Positions 9,327-18,806 of a stretch of DNA of 64,000 nt are shown here, piece by piece. How positions within the stretch are numbered: position 1 is the first letter of the stretch; the number at the start of each line of letters is the position of its first letter. This DNA comes from Hyphomicrobiales bacterium (GTDB lineage: Bacteria > Pseudomonadota > Alphaproteobacteria > Rhizobiales > Rhizobiaceae). Below the pieces are notes generated by a model, which worked only from the letters and a program-made list of their open reading frames with translations, was not told the origin of the DNA and did not search any database. Made by a program: the position numbers and the translations under genes. Where the stretch lies: NCBI GenBank assembly GCA_900470195.1, contig UEIJ01000002.1, forward strand, positions 124,001-188,000, given 5' to 3'.

Positions 9327-9635
9327 ATGATACGCCACATCGTTCTCATCAAATTCCGGCCCGACCTCGCAGCCGCGCAGATCGAAGAAAGGTTGCAATC
9401 GGTCGTCGCGCTCAAGGGCAAGATCGGCGGCATCCTGTCCATCACGGCTGGCGAAAACAACAGTCCTGAAAATCTTGAAAAGGGATTTCGGCACGGCTTC
9501 GTCGTGGATTTTGCGGATAGTGCGGCACGGGACGCGTACCTTCCGCATCCCGAGCACGCGAAGGTCGGCAAAAGCCTGGTTGAAGCAGCCGAGGGCGGCA
9601 TCGAAGGGGTACTGGTTTTCGACTACGCGATCTGA
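9327..9635 (+). CDS. Dabb (stress-responsive alpha/beta barrel) family protein
   Basis: 102 residues beginning MIRHIVLIKFRPD, the typical first strand of the dimeric alpha-beta barrel (Dabb) family. A later VVDFADSAARDAYLPHPEH segment matches the family core, and it ends GVLVFDYAI. The upstream in-frame start at 9255 would add a non-family extension, so the ATG at 9327 is preferred. Dabb proteins are small dimers. Some are stress-induced and some act as enzymes, such as cyclases, so no reaction can be assigned. It is a stand-alone gene behind a terminator and ahead of a B-type repeat. Confidence 0.8.
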   Translation: MIRHIVLIKFRPDLAAAQIEERLQSVVALKGKIGGILSITAGENNSPENLEKGFRHGFVVDFADSAARDAYLPHPEHAKVGKSLVEAAEGGIEGVLVFDYAI

Positions 9636-9775
9636 GCACCGGTTCCAAAAGTCGCCATGCCGGTCTGCAAATGGTGCTTTTCTGCGTTCCGGTGCTCACG
9701 TATGTTTAAGTACGCTCCGCTCCGGTACTCGAAAATCGCCATTTTCACCGCGGCCTGCCGCTTTTTGATTCAGGC
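9636..9775 (+). repeat. B-type intergenic repeat, copy 1
   Basis: Begins right after the Dabb stop. Shares GGTCTGCAAATGG, CTGCGTTCCGGTGCTC, a central GTA...AAGTAC hairpin, CCGCTCCGG and CGCCATTTTC with the copies at 24611 (same strand) and 44396 (opposite strand). This copy is the most diverged of the three. Confidence 0.75.
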
Positions 9776-9800
9776 TCCGGGATCGCTGCAGCGATGCAGC

Positions 9801-10760
<960 letters not shown>

Positions 10761-11222
10761 GTCTATCCCCAATTCCCTCGTGAAAATCCAATAGAGCATA
10801 ATCCGGCCAGAGTGAAACCGGGGCGATCAAGTTTATGCGCCGGCGGCTTTGCCAGGCGGGTGTGGCGAATTCGGTAAAATTCCATCACGATCCCGTTTAT
10901 TCATTGGGTAAACGGCGGTTTTCATCTTGCAAACCCCGTTCTTTGGGCCTATTCGCCACGCCGCACCTGGCAATTGGCGCCCCTCTCTATCGCATCGGGG
11001 ATTGCTCCAATGGCGCGGCCCGCATCAGCGATCAGGCCGGATTGTTCAGGCAAAATGCCCGCGTTCGGGCGCGACATTACGATCCAGCACAATTTTCGTC
11101 AGGCACGTGACAAACAGGATTATTCGTTATAACGGTACTTTTGGAAATTTCAGAATTTACCGAAAACTAGGAAATGACGCATGCGCCGGAGATGACACTC
11201 TGCGCGCAGGATGGAAAGACAA
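10761..11222. other. Intergenic region before cyoABCD
   Basis: About 460 bases without a supportable gene between divergent transcripts. The only open frames are short and have poor codon composition. The 100 bases before cyoA become AT-rich and contain CGTTATAACG, an 8-10-base palindrome near 11127, and TTTTGGAAATTTCAGAATTT. The cyo promoter is most likely here. No clear FNR- or Fur-type box was identified by eye. Confidence 0.5.
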
Positions 11223-12230
11223 ATGAAACACGGCACCCCCCGGACGATCGTTTCGTTCGCCGTCATGGCCCTCACCGCGTTTCTCGCCGGCTGCGAGAAC
11301 CAGGTCCTTCTGTCCCCGAAAGGGGAGGTTGGCATGGCAGAGCGCGATCTCATCTTCTTTGCGACCGGCATCATGCTGCTTGTCGTTCTGCCCGTCATCT
11401 TCATGACGCTTTACTTCGCATGGAAGTACCGCGCCTCGAACGAAAAGGCGGATTACCAGCCCGACTGGCACCACTCGACCAAGATCGAGCTTGCCGTCTG
11501 GCTCATCCCGATGGCGATCATCGTCGTGCTCGGCACGGTGACGTGGATCAGCACCCACAAGCTCGACCCGTATCGCCCGCTGGAATCGAACGCGAAGCCG
11601 ATCAATGTCGAAGTCGTCGCGCTCGACTGGAAATGGCTTTTCATCTATCCGGATCAGGGCATCGCCACCGTCAATGAGATGGCAATGCCGGTCGATGTGC
11701 CGGTCAACTTCAAGCTGACCTCCAGCAACATCATGAACTCCTTCTTCATTCCGCAGCTCGGCAGCCAGGTTTACACCATGCCAAGCATGCAGACGAAGCT
11801 GCATCTGGTTGCCAATCACGAAGGCGAGTTCGACGGCATCTCCGCCAATTATAGCGGTCAGGGTTTTGCCCAGATGCGCTTCAAGGCGCATGCCTACAAT
11901 CAGGCCGACTTCGACAAGTGGGTTGCCGATGTGAAGGCCAAGGCGAATGGCGAAGAGCTGAGCCGCGACCGTTACGCCTCGCTGGTCCAGCCAAGCGAGA
12001 AGGTTCCGCCGCAGTTCTTCACCTATAGTGATCAGGCGCTGTTCCACAACATCGTGAACCGCTGCTGGGACGGCAAGTCCGTCTGCCTCGACGATGAAAT
12101 GCATCGTCAACAGATGATCCGCGAGGCACGCGCCAATCTGCGCAAGTCTTCGCCTGTCGATTTCAGCCAGTGGGCGAGCGACATCATCTGCGCAGTCCAG
12201 CCGCAGCGCCTCTCGCAGCTCGAAAACTGA
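11223..12230 (+). CDS. cyoA: Cytochrome o ubiquinol oxidase subunit II
   Basis: 335-residue lipoprotein subunit of the heme-copper ubiquinol oxidase. The signal sequence ends in the lipobox LAGC, followed by two transmembrane segments at about residues 38-62 and 85-105. A periplasmic cupredoxin-like domain follows, with ALDWKWLFIYPDQGIA. The CuA cysteine ligands of cytochrome c oxidases are absent, as expected for a quinol oxidase. The ATG at 11223 has a better-spaced GGAAAG than the one at 11211. First gene of cyoABCD. Confidence 0.95.
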   Translation: MKHGTPRTIVSFAVMALTAFLAGCENQVLLSPKGEVGMAERDLIFFATGIMLLVVLPVIFMTLYFAWKYRASNEKADYQPDWHHSTKIELAVWLIPMAIIVVLGTVTWISTHKLDPYRPLESNAKPINVEVVALDWKWLFIYPDQGIATVNEMAMPVDVPVNFKLTSSNIMNSFFIPQLGSQVYTMPSMQTKLHLVANHEGEFDGISANYSGQGFAQMRFKAHAYNQADFDKWVADVKAKANGEELSRDRYASLVQPSEKVPPQFFTYSDQALFHNIVNRCWDGKSVCLDDEMHRQQMIREARANLRKSSPVDFSQWASDIICAVQPQRLSQLEN

Positions 12231-12358
12231 TGTGCCGATCGGCCCGTGACCTCGCATGAGGTCACGGTCATTCGCATTCAATCCCTTGTTTCACGCGGTT
12301 CCGGAACGACGGCCCTCTTGTGCCATCCCGGAATTGCTCCAATCGAAGCGTGATAAAA

Positions 12359-14338
12359 ATGTTCGGAAAACTTACGCTCGAAGCGATACCCTATCACGAG
12401 CCAATCATCATGGTCACTTTGGCCGCGGTGGCTGGCGGGGGGCTCGCTCTTCTGGCAGCCATTACCTACTACCGCAAATGGGCTCCGCTCTGGAACGACT
12501 GGCTGACGTCGGTCGACCACAAGCGCATTGGCGTGATGTACATCATCCTGGCGCTCGTGATGCTGTTCCGCGGCTTCTCGGATGCCGTGATGATGCGCGC
12601 GCAGCAGGCGCTCGCTTCCGGCGCCAATGAAGGCTTCCTGCCGCCGCACCACTACGATCAGGTCTTCACCGCCCATGGCGTGATCATGATCTTTTTCGTG
12701 GCGATGCCCTTCATCGTCGGACTGATGAACTTCGCCGTGCCGCTTCAGATCGGCGCGCGCGACGTGGCTTTCCCCTACCTCAACTCGCTCAGCTTCTGGC
12801 TGACGGTTGCCGGTGCGATCCTCGTCAACATCTCGCTCGGCGTCGGCGAATTCGCCAAGACCGGCTGGCTTGCCTATCCGCCGCTTTCCGGCAAGGAGTT
12901 CAGCCCGGATGTCGGGGTGGATTATTATATCTGGGCCTTGCAGATTTCCGGCATGGGCACGCTGCTTTCAGGCGTCAACCTCATCACCACCATCATCAAG
13001 ATGCGCGCGCCCGGCATGGGCATGATGCAGGTTCCGGTCTTCACCTGGACCGCGCTCTGTTCCAACGTGCTGATCGTTGCGGCCTTCCCGATCCTCACCG
13101 TCACGCTGGCGCTCCTGTCGCTCGACCGCTATCTGGATTTCCACTTCTTCACCAATGATGCCGGCGGCAATCCGATGATGTATGTGAACCTCATCTGGAT
13201 CTGGGGTCACCCGGAAGTCTACATTCTGGTTCTGCCGTGCTTCGGCATCTTCTCGGAAATCGTGGCGACCTTCTCCGGCAAGCGACTGTTCGGTTACAAG
13301 TCGATGGTTTACGCCACCGTCGCCATCACCATCCTGTCGTTCCTGGTCTGGGTCCACCACTTCTTCACCATGGGCGGCGGCGCCAATGTCAACGCCTTCT
13401 TCGGCGTGGCGACCATGATCATCTCCATCCCGACAGGGGCGAAGGTCTTCAACTGGCTCTTCACCATGTATAAGGGCCGCGTCCGCATGGAAACGCCGGT
13501 CATGTGGACCATCGGCTTCATGTGCACTTTCGTCGTCGGCGGCATGACGGGCGTTCTGCTCGCCGTTCCGCCTGCGGACTTCGTGCTGCACAACTCGGTG
13601 TTCCTCATCGCCCACTTCCATAACGTGATCATTTCGGGCGTCCTGTTCGGCTGCTTTGCCGGTGTCGTCTACTGGTGGCCGAAGGCTTTCGGCTTCAAGC
13701 TGAACGAACGTCTGGGCAAGAACGCCTTCTGGTGCTGGCTCGTCGGCTTCATCCTCGCCTTCATGCCGCTCTACGTGCTCGGCCTGATGGGCATGACCCG
13801 TCGTCTGAACCACACCGAAAACCCGGCATGGCACATCTACCTCATCGTTGCCGCCATCGGCGTTGCGATCATCCTTTGCGGCATCGTGTTCCAGGTTCTG
13901 CAGATCGCGGTCTCGATCCGCGACCGCGAAAAGCTGCGCGACACCAATGGCGACAGCTGGGGTACGGGCCGCACGCTGGAATGGTCGCTGGCTTCGCCGC
14001 CTGCCTTCTACAACTTCGCCGAAGTACCGCATGTGCGCGATCATGACGGCTGGTGGGACATGAAGCAGAACGGCTATGTGCGCCGCACCGAAAAGTTCGC
14101 GCGCATCCACATGCCCAAGAACACCGGCACCGGCTTCATCATCGGCATGCTGAACATTCCGCTCGGCTTTGCCCTGGTCTGGCACATCTGGTGGCTGGCA
14201 ATCGCCTCCGCCCTCGCTGTGCTGGCCGTTGCCATCGCTCATTCCTTCAATAATGACAGGGACTTTTACGTCTCGGCCGAAGAGGTGCAGGAAGTCGAAG
14301 ACCTCCGTACCCGGCAACTGACTGCTCAGGAGGCCTGA
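12359..14338 (+). CDS. cyoB: Cytochrome o ubiquinol oxidase subunit I
   Basis: 659-residue catalytic subunit carrying low-spin heme b, the high-spin heme o3 and Cu[17 protein letters not shown] is the standard N-terminus and sets the start at 12359 over an upstream in-frame codon. Key residues visible are the heme ligand in [26 protein letters not shown] (CuB His and cross-linked Tyr), [10 protein letters not shown] (CuB His pair) and LIAHFHNVI (heme ligands). About 15 membrane segments. It pumps protons while reducing O2 to water. Confidence 0.96.
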   Translation: MFGKLTLEAIPYHEPIIMVTLAAVAGGGLALLAAITYYRKWAPLWNDWLTSVDHKRIGVMYIILALVMLFRGFSDAVMMRAQQALASGANEGFLPPHHYDQVFTAHGVIMIFFVAMPFIVGLMNFAVPLQIGARDVAFPYLNSLSFWLTVAGAILVNISLGVGEFAKTGWLAYPPLSGKEFSPDVGVDYYIWALQISGMGTLLSGVNLITTIIKMRAPGMGMMQVPVFTWTALCSNVLIVAAFPILTVTLALLSLDRYLDFHFFTNDAGGNPMMYVNLIWIWGHPEVYILVLPCFGIFSEIVATFSGKRLFGYKSMVYATVAITILSFLVWVHHFFTMGGGANVNAFFGVATMIISIPTGAKVFNWLFTMYKGRVRMETPVMWTIGFMCTFVVGGMTGVLLAVPPADFVLHNSVFLIAHFHNVIISGVLFGCFAGVVYWWPKAFGFKLNERLGKNAFWCWLVGFILAFMPLYVLGLMGMTRRLNHTENPAWHIYLIVAAIGVAIILCGIVFQVLQIAVSIRDREKLRDTNGDSWGTGRTLEWSLASPPAFYNFAEVPHVRDHDGWWDMKQNGYVRRTEKFARIHMPKNTGTGFIIGMLNIPLGFALVWHIWWLAIASALAVLAVAIAHSFNNDRDFYVSAEEVQEVEDLRTRQLTAQEA

Positions 14339-14343
14339 TTCCG

Positions 14344-14973
14344 ATGAGCGCAAGCATTTCGACCGCCGCTCCGTTCACGGGCGGAAACGAGCACCCCGCG
14401 CACGAGGACCATCATGATGCAGGGTCGACCACGCTGGTCGGCTTCTGGATCTACCTGATGAGCGACTGCGTCCTGTTCTCGGGGCTTTTTGCAACCTATG
14501 CCGTTCTGGCGCACCAGTTTGCGGGCGGTCCGACCGGCCGTGAACTGTTCGACCTGAATTTCGTTCTGATCGAAACCATGCTCCTGCTGGTGTCGTCGCT
14601 GACCTATGGTCTGGCCACGCTTTCGATGTTCAAGAAGAACCGTGCAGGCGTGCTGTTCTGGCTGGGCATCACCTTCCTGCTGGGCGCGGCCTTCCTCGCG
14701 ATGGAAGTCTATGAGTTCAATCACCTGATCCATGAGGGCGCAGGTCCGGGCCGCAGCGCGTTCCTGTCCGCCTTCTTCGCGCTGGTGGGAACTCACGGCC
14801 TTCACATCACGTCGGGCCTCATCTGGATTCTGGTGCTTTCCGCCCAGCTTCTGCGTGACGGTCTGACGGAAAAGAACCAGACGCGCGTGATGTGCCTCAG
14901 CCTCTTCTGGCACTTCCTGGATATTATCTGGATCGGCGTCTTTACCCTTGTCTATCTGTTGGGTGTACTGTGA
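14344..14973 (+). CDS. cyoC: Cytochrome o ubiquinol oxidase subunit III
   Basis: 209 residues, five transmembrane helices, COX3 family. A histidine-rich N-terminus ([12 protein letters not shown]) precedes the first helix. Conserved [13 protein letters not shown] and [18 protein letters not shown] mark the family. It starts five bases after cyoB behind AGGAGG, and its stop overlaps the cyoD start (TGATG). Confidence 0.94.
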   Translation: MSASISTAAPFTGGNEHPAHEDHHDAGSTTLVGFWIYLMSDCVLFSGLFATYAVLAHQFAGGPTGRELFDLNFVLIETMLLLVSSLTYGLATLSMFKKNRAGVLFWLGITFLLGAAFLAMEVYEFNHLIHEGAGPGRSAFLSAFFALVGTHGLHITSGLIWILVLSAQLLRDGLTEKNQTRVMCLSLFWHFLDIIWIGVFTLVYLLGVL

Positions 14974-15338
14974 TGAGCTCTGCACACGAAACACATGATC
15001 ATGCCGCACACGGTAGCCTGAAGTCCTATCTGATCGGCTTTGTCCTGGCGGTCGTCCTTACCGTCGTTCCTTTCATGCTCGCCATGAACGGCTACTTCAC
15101 ACCGGGAACCACCGCCGCCATCGTGCTCGGTATCGCCGTCGTCCAGATCCTGGTGCATCTGGTTTATTTCCTGCACCTCGATCCGAAGTCGGAAGGCGGC
15201 TGGAACATTCTGGCGCTCATCTTCACGGTCATCATTCTGGCCATCGTGCTTGCAGGCTCCATCTGGGTCATGCATCACCTCGATACCAATATGATGCCGA
15301 TGTACATGTCGCCGGAAGATATCCGCAATCTGCCGTAA
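14973..15338 (+). CDS. cyoD: Cytochrome o ubiquinol oxidase subunit IV
   Basis: 121 residues with three transmembrane helices, CyoD/COX4-prokaryotic family: GSLKSYLIGFVLAVVLTVVPF, then LVYFLHLDPKSEGGWN, then a last helix. An upstream in-frame start at 14892 is rejected because it would overlap cyoC by 82 bases without a family N-terminus. A cyoE heme O synthase gene does not follow, so that function must be encoded elsewhere. Confidence 0.92.
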   Translation: MSSAHETHDHAAHGSLKSYLIGFVLAVVLTVVPFMLAMNGYFTPGTTAAIVLGIAVVQILVHLVYFLHLDPKSEGGWNILALIFTVIILAIVLAGSIWVMHHLDTNMMPMYMSPEDIRNLP

Positions 15339-15347
15339 GCTTCATCA

Positions 15348-15390
15348 AAGGCATTCCCTGCATCGCAACGCTTGCGGGGAATGCTTCTTT
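15348..15390 (+). terminator. Terminator after cyoD
   Basis: Stem GCATTCCC/GGGAATGC around an 18-base loop that can pair further, followed by TTCTTT, ten bases after the cyo operon ends. Confidence 0.65.
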
Positions 15391-15504
15391 GAGCCTCGCG
15401 AAACAACTGGCCTGACGGCCCGGCAAGCAGTCCGGTAATTAGCCCGGTAAGCAGCCAAGTGAGCAGCATCCTATCGCGGCTTTATCCTCCCTCTCTCCCC
15501 CAAA

Positions 15505-15546
15505 AGCCGCGTGGCGCCCCGGTTCATTCCGGGGCGCCTTTCTTTT
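15505..15546 (+). terminator. Second strong intrinsic terminator
   Basis: Perfect 10-base stem GGCGCCCCGG/CCGGGGCGCC with a 6-base loop, followed by TTTCTTTT. The 120 bases between this and the first terminator contain no gene that I can support. Confidence 0.85.
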
Positions 15547-15785
15547 GTGCGCCGGATTGTCGAAATCGCATTGTTAAATTCGAGTAAAATTTATGTAAAA
15601 TTGATTATATCCTTTGTAATGGACAGTTGATGACCGTATTATCTCATTGCATAAAAGTATAATATACGTCTTAAATTTACCATTATTGAGGGAGTTGTTT
15701 GCATCTAGATCAATATTGGCGTAGTATCAATTTTGTTTGATACTTTATTGCGTCTCTGCGTACTCGCAAATCTGGAGTAGATGCG
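15547..15785 (+). promoter_or_regulatory. AT-rich leader and promoter region of the SH3 protein gene
   Basis: About 240 AT-rich bases between a terminator and the next start. TTGCATAAAAGTATAATATA near 15648-15668 contains a plausible -10 (TATAAT at about 15658). A long AT-rich leader with TTTGATACTTTATTG follows. A regulated promoter is likely, but no named operator was recognised. Confidence 0.5.
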
Positions 15786-16511
15786 ATGTCATTATTTAAG
15801 AGAGTTCTTAATAACAATCGTTTTATCGGCGCCGCGGTTGCGGCTGTTGTTCTGATCACGCCCGCTGTTGCTTCCGCTGCGACGGCCTATGTTTCGGCTG
15901 CGGTCAATATACGTTCGGGGCCGGGCTCCAACTATGCCCGGCTTGCCGCACTTCCCGCCGGTGCAGCTGTCAATGCCGGTTCCTGCCGCAACGGCTGGTG
16001 CCAGATTTATAATGGCAACAGTGTCGGCTGGGTGTCGGCGCGCTATGTCCGTTTCAGTTCCTATGGCGGTACGGCCTATGCCGCGCCGTCCACGACGGCT
16101 GTCGTGGTCGACAATGGCTATGATGACGGCTGGGCACCGGGCTTTGGTCTGGGGCTGGCGACGGGCTGGGCGACCGGCGGCTATTGGGGCGGCGGCTATC
16201 GGGGGTATGGCTGGCGCGGTGGTCCCAACTATTACAATGGCTGCATCGGGCGCAATTGCCAGTCCTGGCGCGGCGGGCATAATCACTGGAATCCGCGCTG
16301 GGGCGTCGGTCCCGCCTGGCGGACGCGACCGGCAAACCATTATTGGGGTCCGGGTCCGGTAAGGCCGCGCTTCACCTCTGGGGGCTTCAACGGCGGCGGC
16401 TTCAACCGGCCCGCATTCAACAGGCCTGCATTCAATCGCGGCTTCGGCGGCTTCGGTGGGTTCGGCGGCGGCCATTTCGGCAATATGCGCCCGATCCATT
16501 CCGGTCGCTGA
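15786..16511 (+). CDS. Secreted SH3-domain protein with Gly/Trp/Tyr/Asn-rich tail
   Basis: 241 residues. Signal peptide of about 34 residues ending VASAATA, then a bacterial SH3 domain at about residues 35-95 (AVNIRSGPGSNYARLAALP, then WCQIYNGNSVGWVSARYV). The rest is low-complexity: Gly/Trp/Tyr-rich, then Arg/Asn/Phe repeats (FNRPAFNRPAFNRGFGGFGG). Bacterial SH3 domains usually bind peptidoglycan, so a cell-envelope role is likely. GGAGTAG precedes the ATG at 15786. Confidence 0.85.
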   Translation: MSLFKRVLNNNRFIGAAVAAVVLITPAVASAATAYVSAAVNIRSGPGSNYARLAALPAGAAVNAGSCRNGWCQIYNGNSVGWVSARYVRFSSYGGTAYAAPSTTAVVVDNGYDDGWAPGFGLGLATGWATGGYWGGGYRGYGWRGGPNYYNGCIGRNCQSWRGGHNHWNPRWGVGPAWRTRPANHYWGPGPVRPRFTSGGFNGGGFNRPAFNRPAFNRGFGGFGGFGGGHFGNMRPIHSGR

Positions 16512-16576
16512 TCCCACTCGCACACCCGAACTGCTTTCTGTCAGGTCATCCTCCTCCCTCCTCCCGTGACCTGATG

Positions 16577-16616
16577 GGCGGCCCGCCGACACCCCGCCGG
16601 CGGGCCGCACTTTTTT
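16577..16616 (+). terminator. Terminator after the SH3 protein gene
   Basis: Perfect 11-base stem GCGGCCCGCCG/CGGCGGGCCGC followed by AC and TTTTTT. Confidence 0.88.
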
Positions 16617-16844
16617 GAAAATTGCGATTATCACCGGCTGTCACAGTTTGTGTCCGCTCAACCGGAGCGGGTGGGCGAAGGCGTATGGTAACGTTAATAC
16701 TCCGTTGACTGAAATGGTCCATATCTAGCGTTGTCGCTTGGAGTTCTGTTCTCCCCATGGTAATCCCTGAAACGTCCTGGGCTGGGGGTGGTGAACGGGA
16801 CGCTGCCAGGCGACCGCATAGACAGGAACCGGACAGTAACGCGT

Positions 16845-18806
16845 ATGACTTGGAGTAACAGGACGATACAGGGAAAGAGCATCGCCATGCTTTTGCTGGC
16901 GGCGCATTTTTCCTCGCTCACGGTGTCGCCTGCGCTGGCATTCGAGCTGTTCGGAATCCGCCTGTGGGGCGCGGACAAGAAGGAAGATCCGGATATCATC
17001 GATCCGAAGACCTATACGGTCGAGGTCACGACCACGGGTGACCGCAAGAATGCGGACGGCACTGAAGCCGATCTGAAATCCACCATCGAAGGCGCATCGG
17101 GCCTCGTCGCGGATGCGGAGCGGCCCGCTTCGGGTTCCGCCGGTTTGCTGGCCAAGGCGCGCGGCGATTATCGCCGCATTCTGGCAGCGCTTTATGGCGA
17201 GGGTCGCTATGGCGGCACCATTTCCATTCTCGTCGATGGCCGCGAGGCGAACGACATTCCCCCCGATGCCGAAATTCCCAACAATGCGAAGGTCGCGATC
17301 GCTGTCGATCCCGGCCCGCAGTTTTTGTTCTCGCGCACCGCGATCTCCAATATTGCGCCGCCGCCGGTCGACAAGCGCGATCACGTGCAGTCGCCGGAAG
17401 AGGCAGGTTTCGCGCCGGGGCAGGTGGCTCGATCCGGCACCGTCATCAAGGCCGAACGCCTCGCCGTCGAGGCGTGGCGGCAGCAGGGTTACGCCAAGGC
17501 GCGTGTGACCGGCGAGGACATCGTGGCGGATCATGCCGACAACCGGGTTTCCGCCGATGTGTCGCTTGATCCGGGACAGAAGGCGCATTACGGCCCGGTC
17601 AGCGTGCTCGGTACGGCGCGCATGGACCCGCAATTCGTGGCGTGGATGACCGGGCTGAAAGAAGGCCAGGAATTCGATCCCGACGATATCGAGAAAGCCA
17701 AGAAGCGTCTCGGCCGTATGGAAGTCTTCCGTGCGATGAGTTTCGAGGAAGCCGAAAAGATCGAGCCGGACGGCAGCCTGCCGATGACGCTCAACGTGCA
17801 GGAGCGAAAACCCCGCCGATTCGGCTTCGGCGCCGAATATTCGACCATCGACGGCTTCGGCCTCACCGGATACTGGATGCACCGCAACCTGTTCGGGCGC
17901 GGCGAGCGCCTGCGCTTCGACGCCAAGGTCAGCGGCATTGGCGGCACGCAGGACAATTCCTTCGATCCGAAGAACTTCACCTATCTTCTCGGCACCACGT
18001 TCACCAAGCCGGGTGTCTATACGCCGGATACAGACTTTGTTGCCTCGCTTGACGCCAAGCGCGAGGTGCTGGACGCCTATACCGAAACCTCGGTCAATGC
18101 GAAAACCGGCTTCACGCAGATTTTCAGCGACGAACTGTCGGGCGCGCTTTACGCCAAGGCGAGCCATGGCCGCTTCAACGACGACGTGTTCGGCACCCGC
18201 ACCTTCACGACGGCGGGGCTTGAGGGCAATCTCCTCTACGACAGCCGCAACAACAAGCCGGACCCGAGTTCGGGCATCTATCTTGAGGGCAATATCCAGC
18301 CCTTCTACGAGTTCCAGTACGGCAATTTTGCCACCCGTTTCACCGCCGAGGGCCGCACCTATTACGGTTTCGGCGAAAAGGACCGGGTGATTCTCGCGGG
18401 TCGCTTGAAGGTCGGTTCCATTGTCGGCGCGTCCATCGCGGACCTGCCGCCGAGCCAGCTGTTCCTTGCGGGCGGCGGCGGCTCGGTCCGCGGCTACGGT
18501 TATCGCAATATCGGCGTCAGCGCGGGCAATGGCGAGATCGTCGGCGGGCGCTCGCTCGTCGAGGCCAATGGCGAAGTGCGCGCCCGTATCACCGATTCCA
18601 TCGGCGCGGTGGCATTCGTCGATGCCGGTTATGTCGGCGAAAAGTCATTTCCCGATTTCTCGGAACAGATGCGCGTCGGCGCCGGTGGCGGTCTGCGCTA
18701 CCTGACCGGCCTTGGGCCGATCCGCCTTGATGTCGCCGTTCCGCTCAACCGCCGCTCGGGCGATCCGAGCTATGGCTTGTACGTAGGTATAGGACAGGCG
18801 TTTTGA
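16845..18806 (+). CDS. tamA: TamA, Omp85-family outer membrane translocation subunit
   Basis: 653 residues if it starts at 16845. Signal peptide, then periplasmic POTRA-type domains (about residues 50-290), then a C-terminal 16-strand Omp85 barrel. The barrel includes FGFGAEYSTIDGFGLTGYW, a GGGGSVRGYGYR segment (the conserved VRGF/Y motif of the L6 loop) and a terminal aromatic residue (GIGQAF). With TamB it forms an envelope-spanning complex that inserts outer-membrane proteins or moves lipids. Other in-frame starts at 16788 and 16887 are possible. It overlaps tamB by 4 bases. Confidence 0.9.
   Translation: MTWSNRTIQGKSIAMLLLAAHFSSLTVSPALAFELFGIRLWGADKKEDPDIIDPKTYTVEVTTTGDRKNADGTEADLKSTIEGASGLVADAERPASGSAGLLAKARGDYRRILAALYGEGRYGGTISILVDGREANDIPPDAEIPNNAKVAIAVDPGPQFLFSRTAISNIAPPPVDKRDHVQSPEEAGFAPGQVARSGTVIKAERLAVEAWRQQGYAKARVTGEDIVADHADNRVSADVSLDPGQKAHYGPVSVLGTARMDPQFVAWMTGLKEGQEFDPDDIEKAKKRLGRMEVFRAMSFEEAEKIEPDGSLPMTLNVQERKPRRFGFGAEYSTIDGFGLTGYWMHRNLFGRGERLRFDAKVSGIGGTQDNSFDPKNFTYLLGTTFTKPGVYTPDTDFVASLDAKREVLDAYTETSVNAKTGFTQIFSDELSGALYAKASHGRFNDDVFGTRTFTTAGLEGNLLYDSRNNKPDPSSGIYLEGNIQPFYEFQYGNFATRFTAEGRTYYGFGEKDRVILAGRLKVGSIVGASIADLPPSQLFLAGGGGSVRGYGYRNIGVSAGNGEIVGGRSLVEANGEVRARITDSIGAVAFVDAGYVGEKSFPDFSEQMRVGAGGGLRYLTGLGPIRLDVAVPLNRRSGDPSYGLYVGIGQAF

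Noticed and set aside
9782..9796. ATCGCTGCAGCGAT palindrome as a terminator of the molybdopterin gene
   Set aside because: A perfect 14-base palindrome but without a loop or a T-tract; it is left as part of the repeat boundary.
10835..11110. 91-codon frame between the molybdopterin gene and cyoA
   Set aside because: Poor codon composition and no recognisable domain; the region looks like promoter and leader DNA.
12968..14353. 461-codon minus-strand frame over cyoB
   Set aside because: Antisense shadow of a strongly conserved gene; its composition (Asp/Glu/His-rich) mirrors the cyoB codons.
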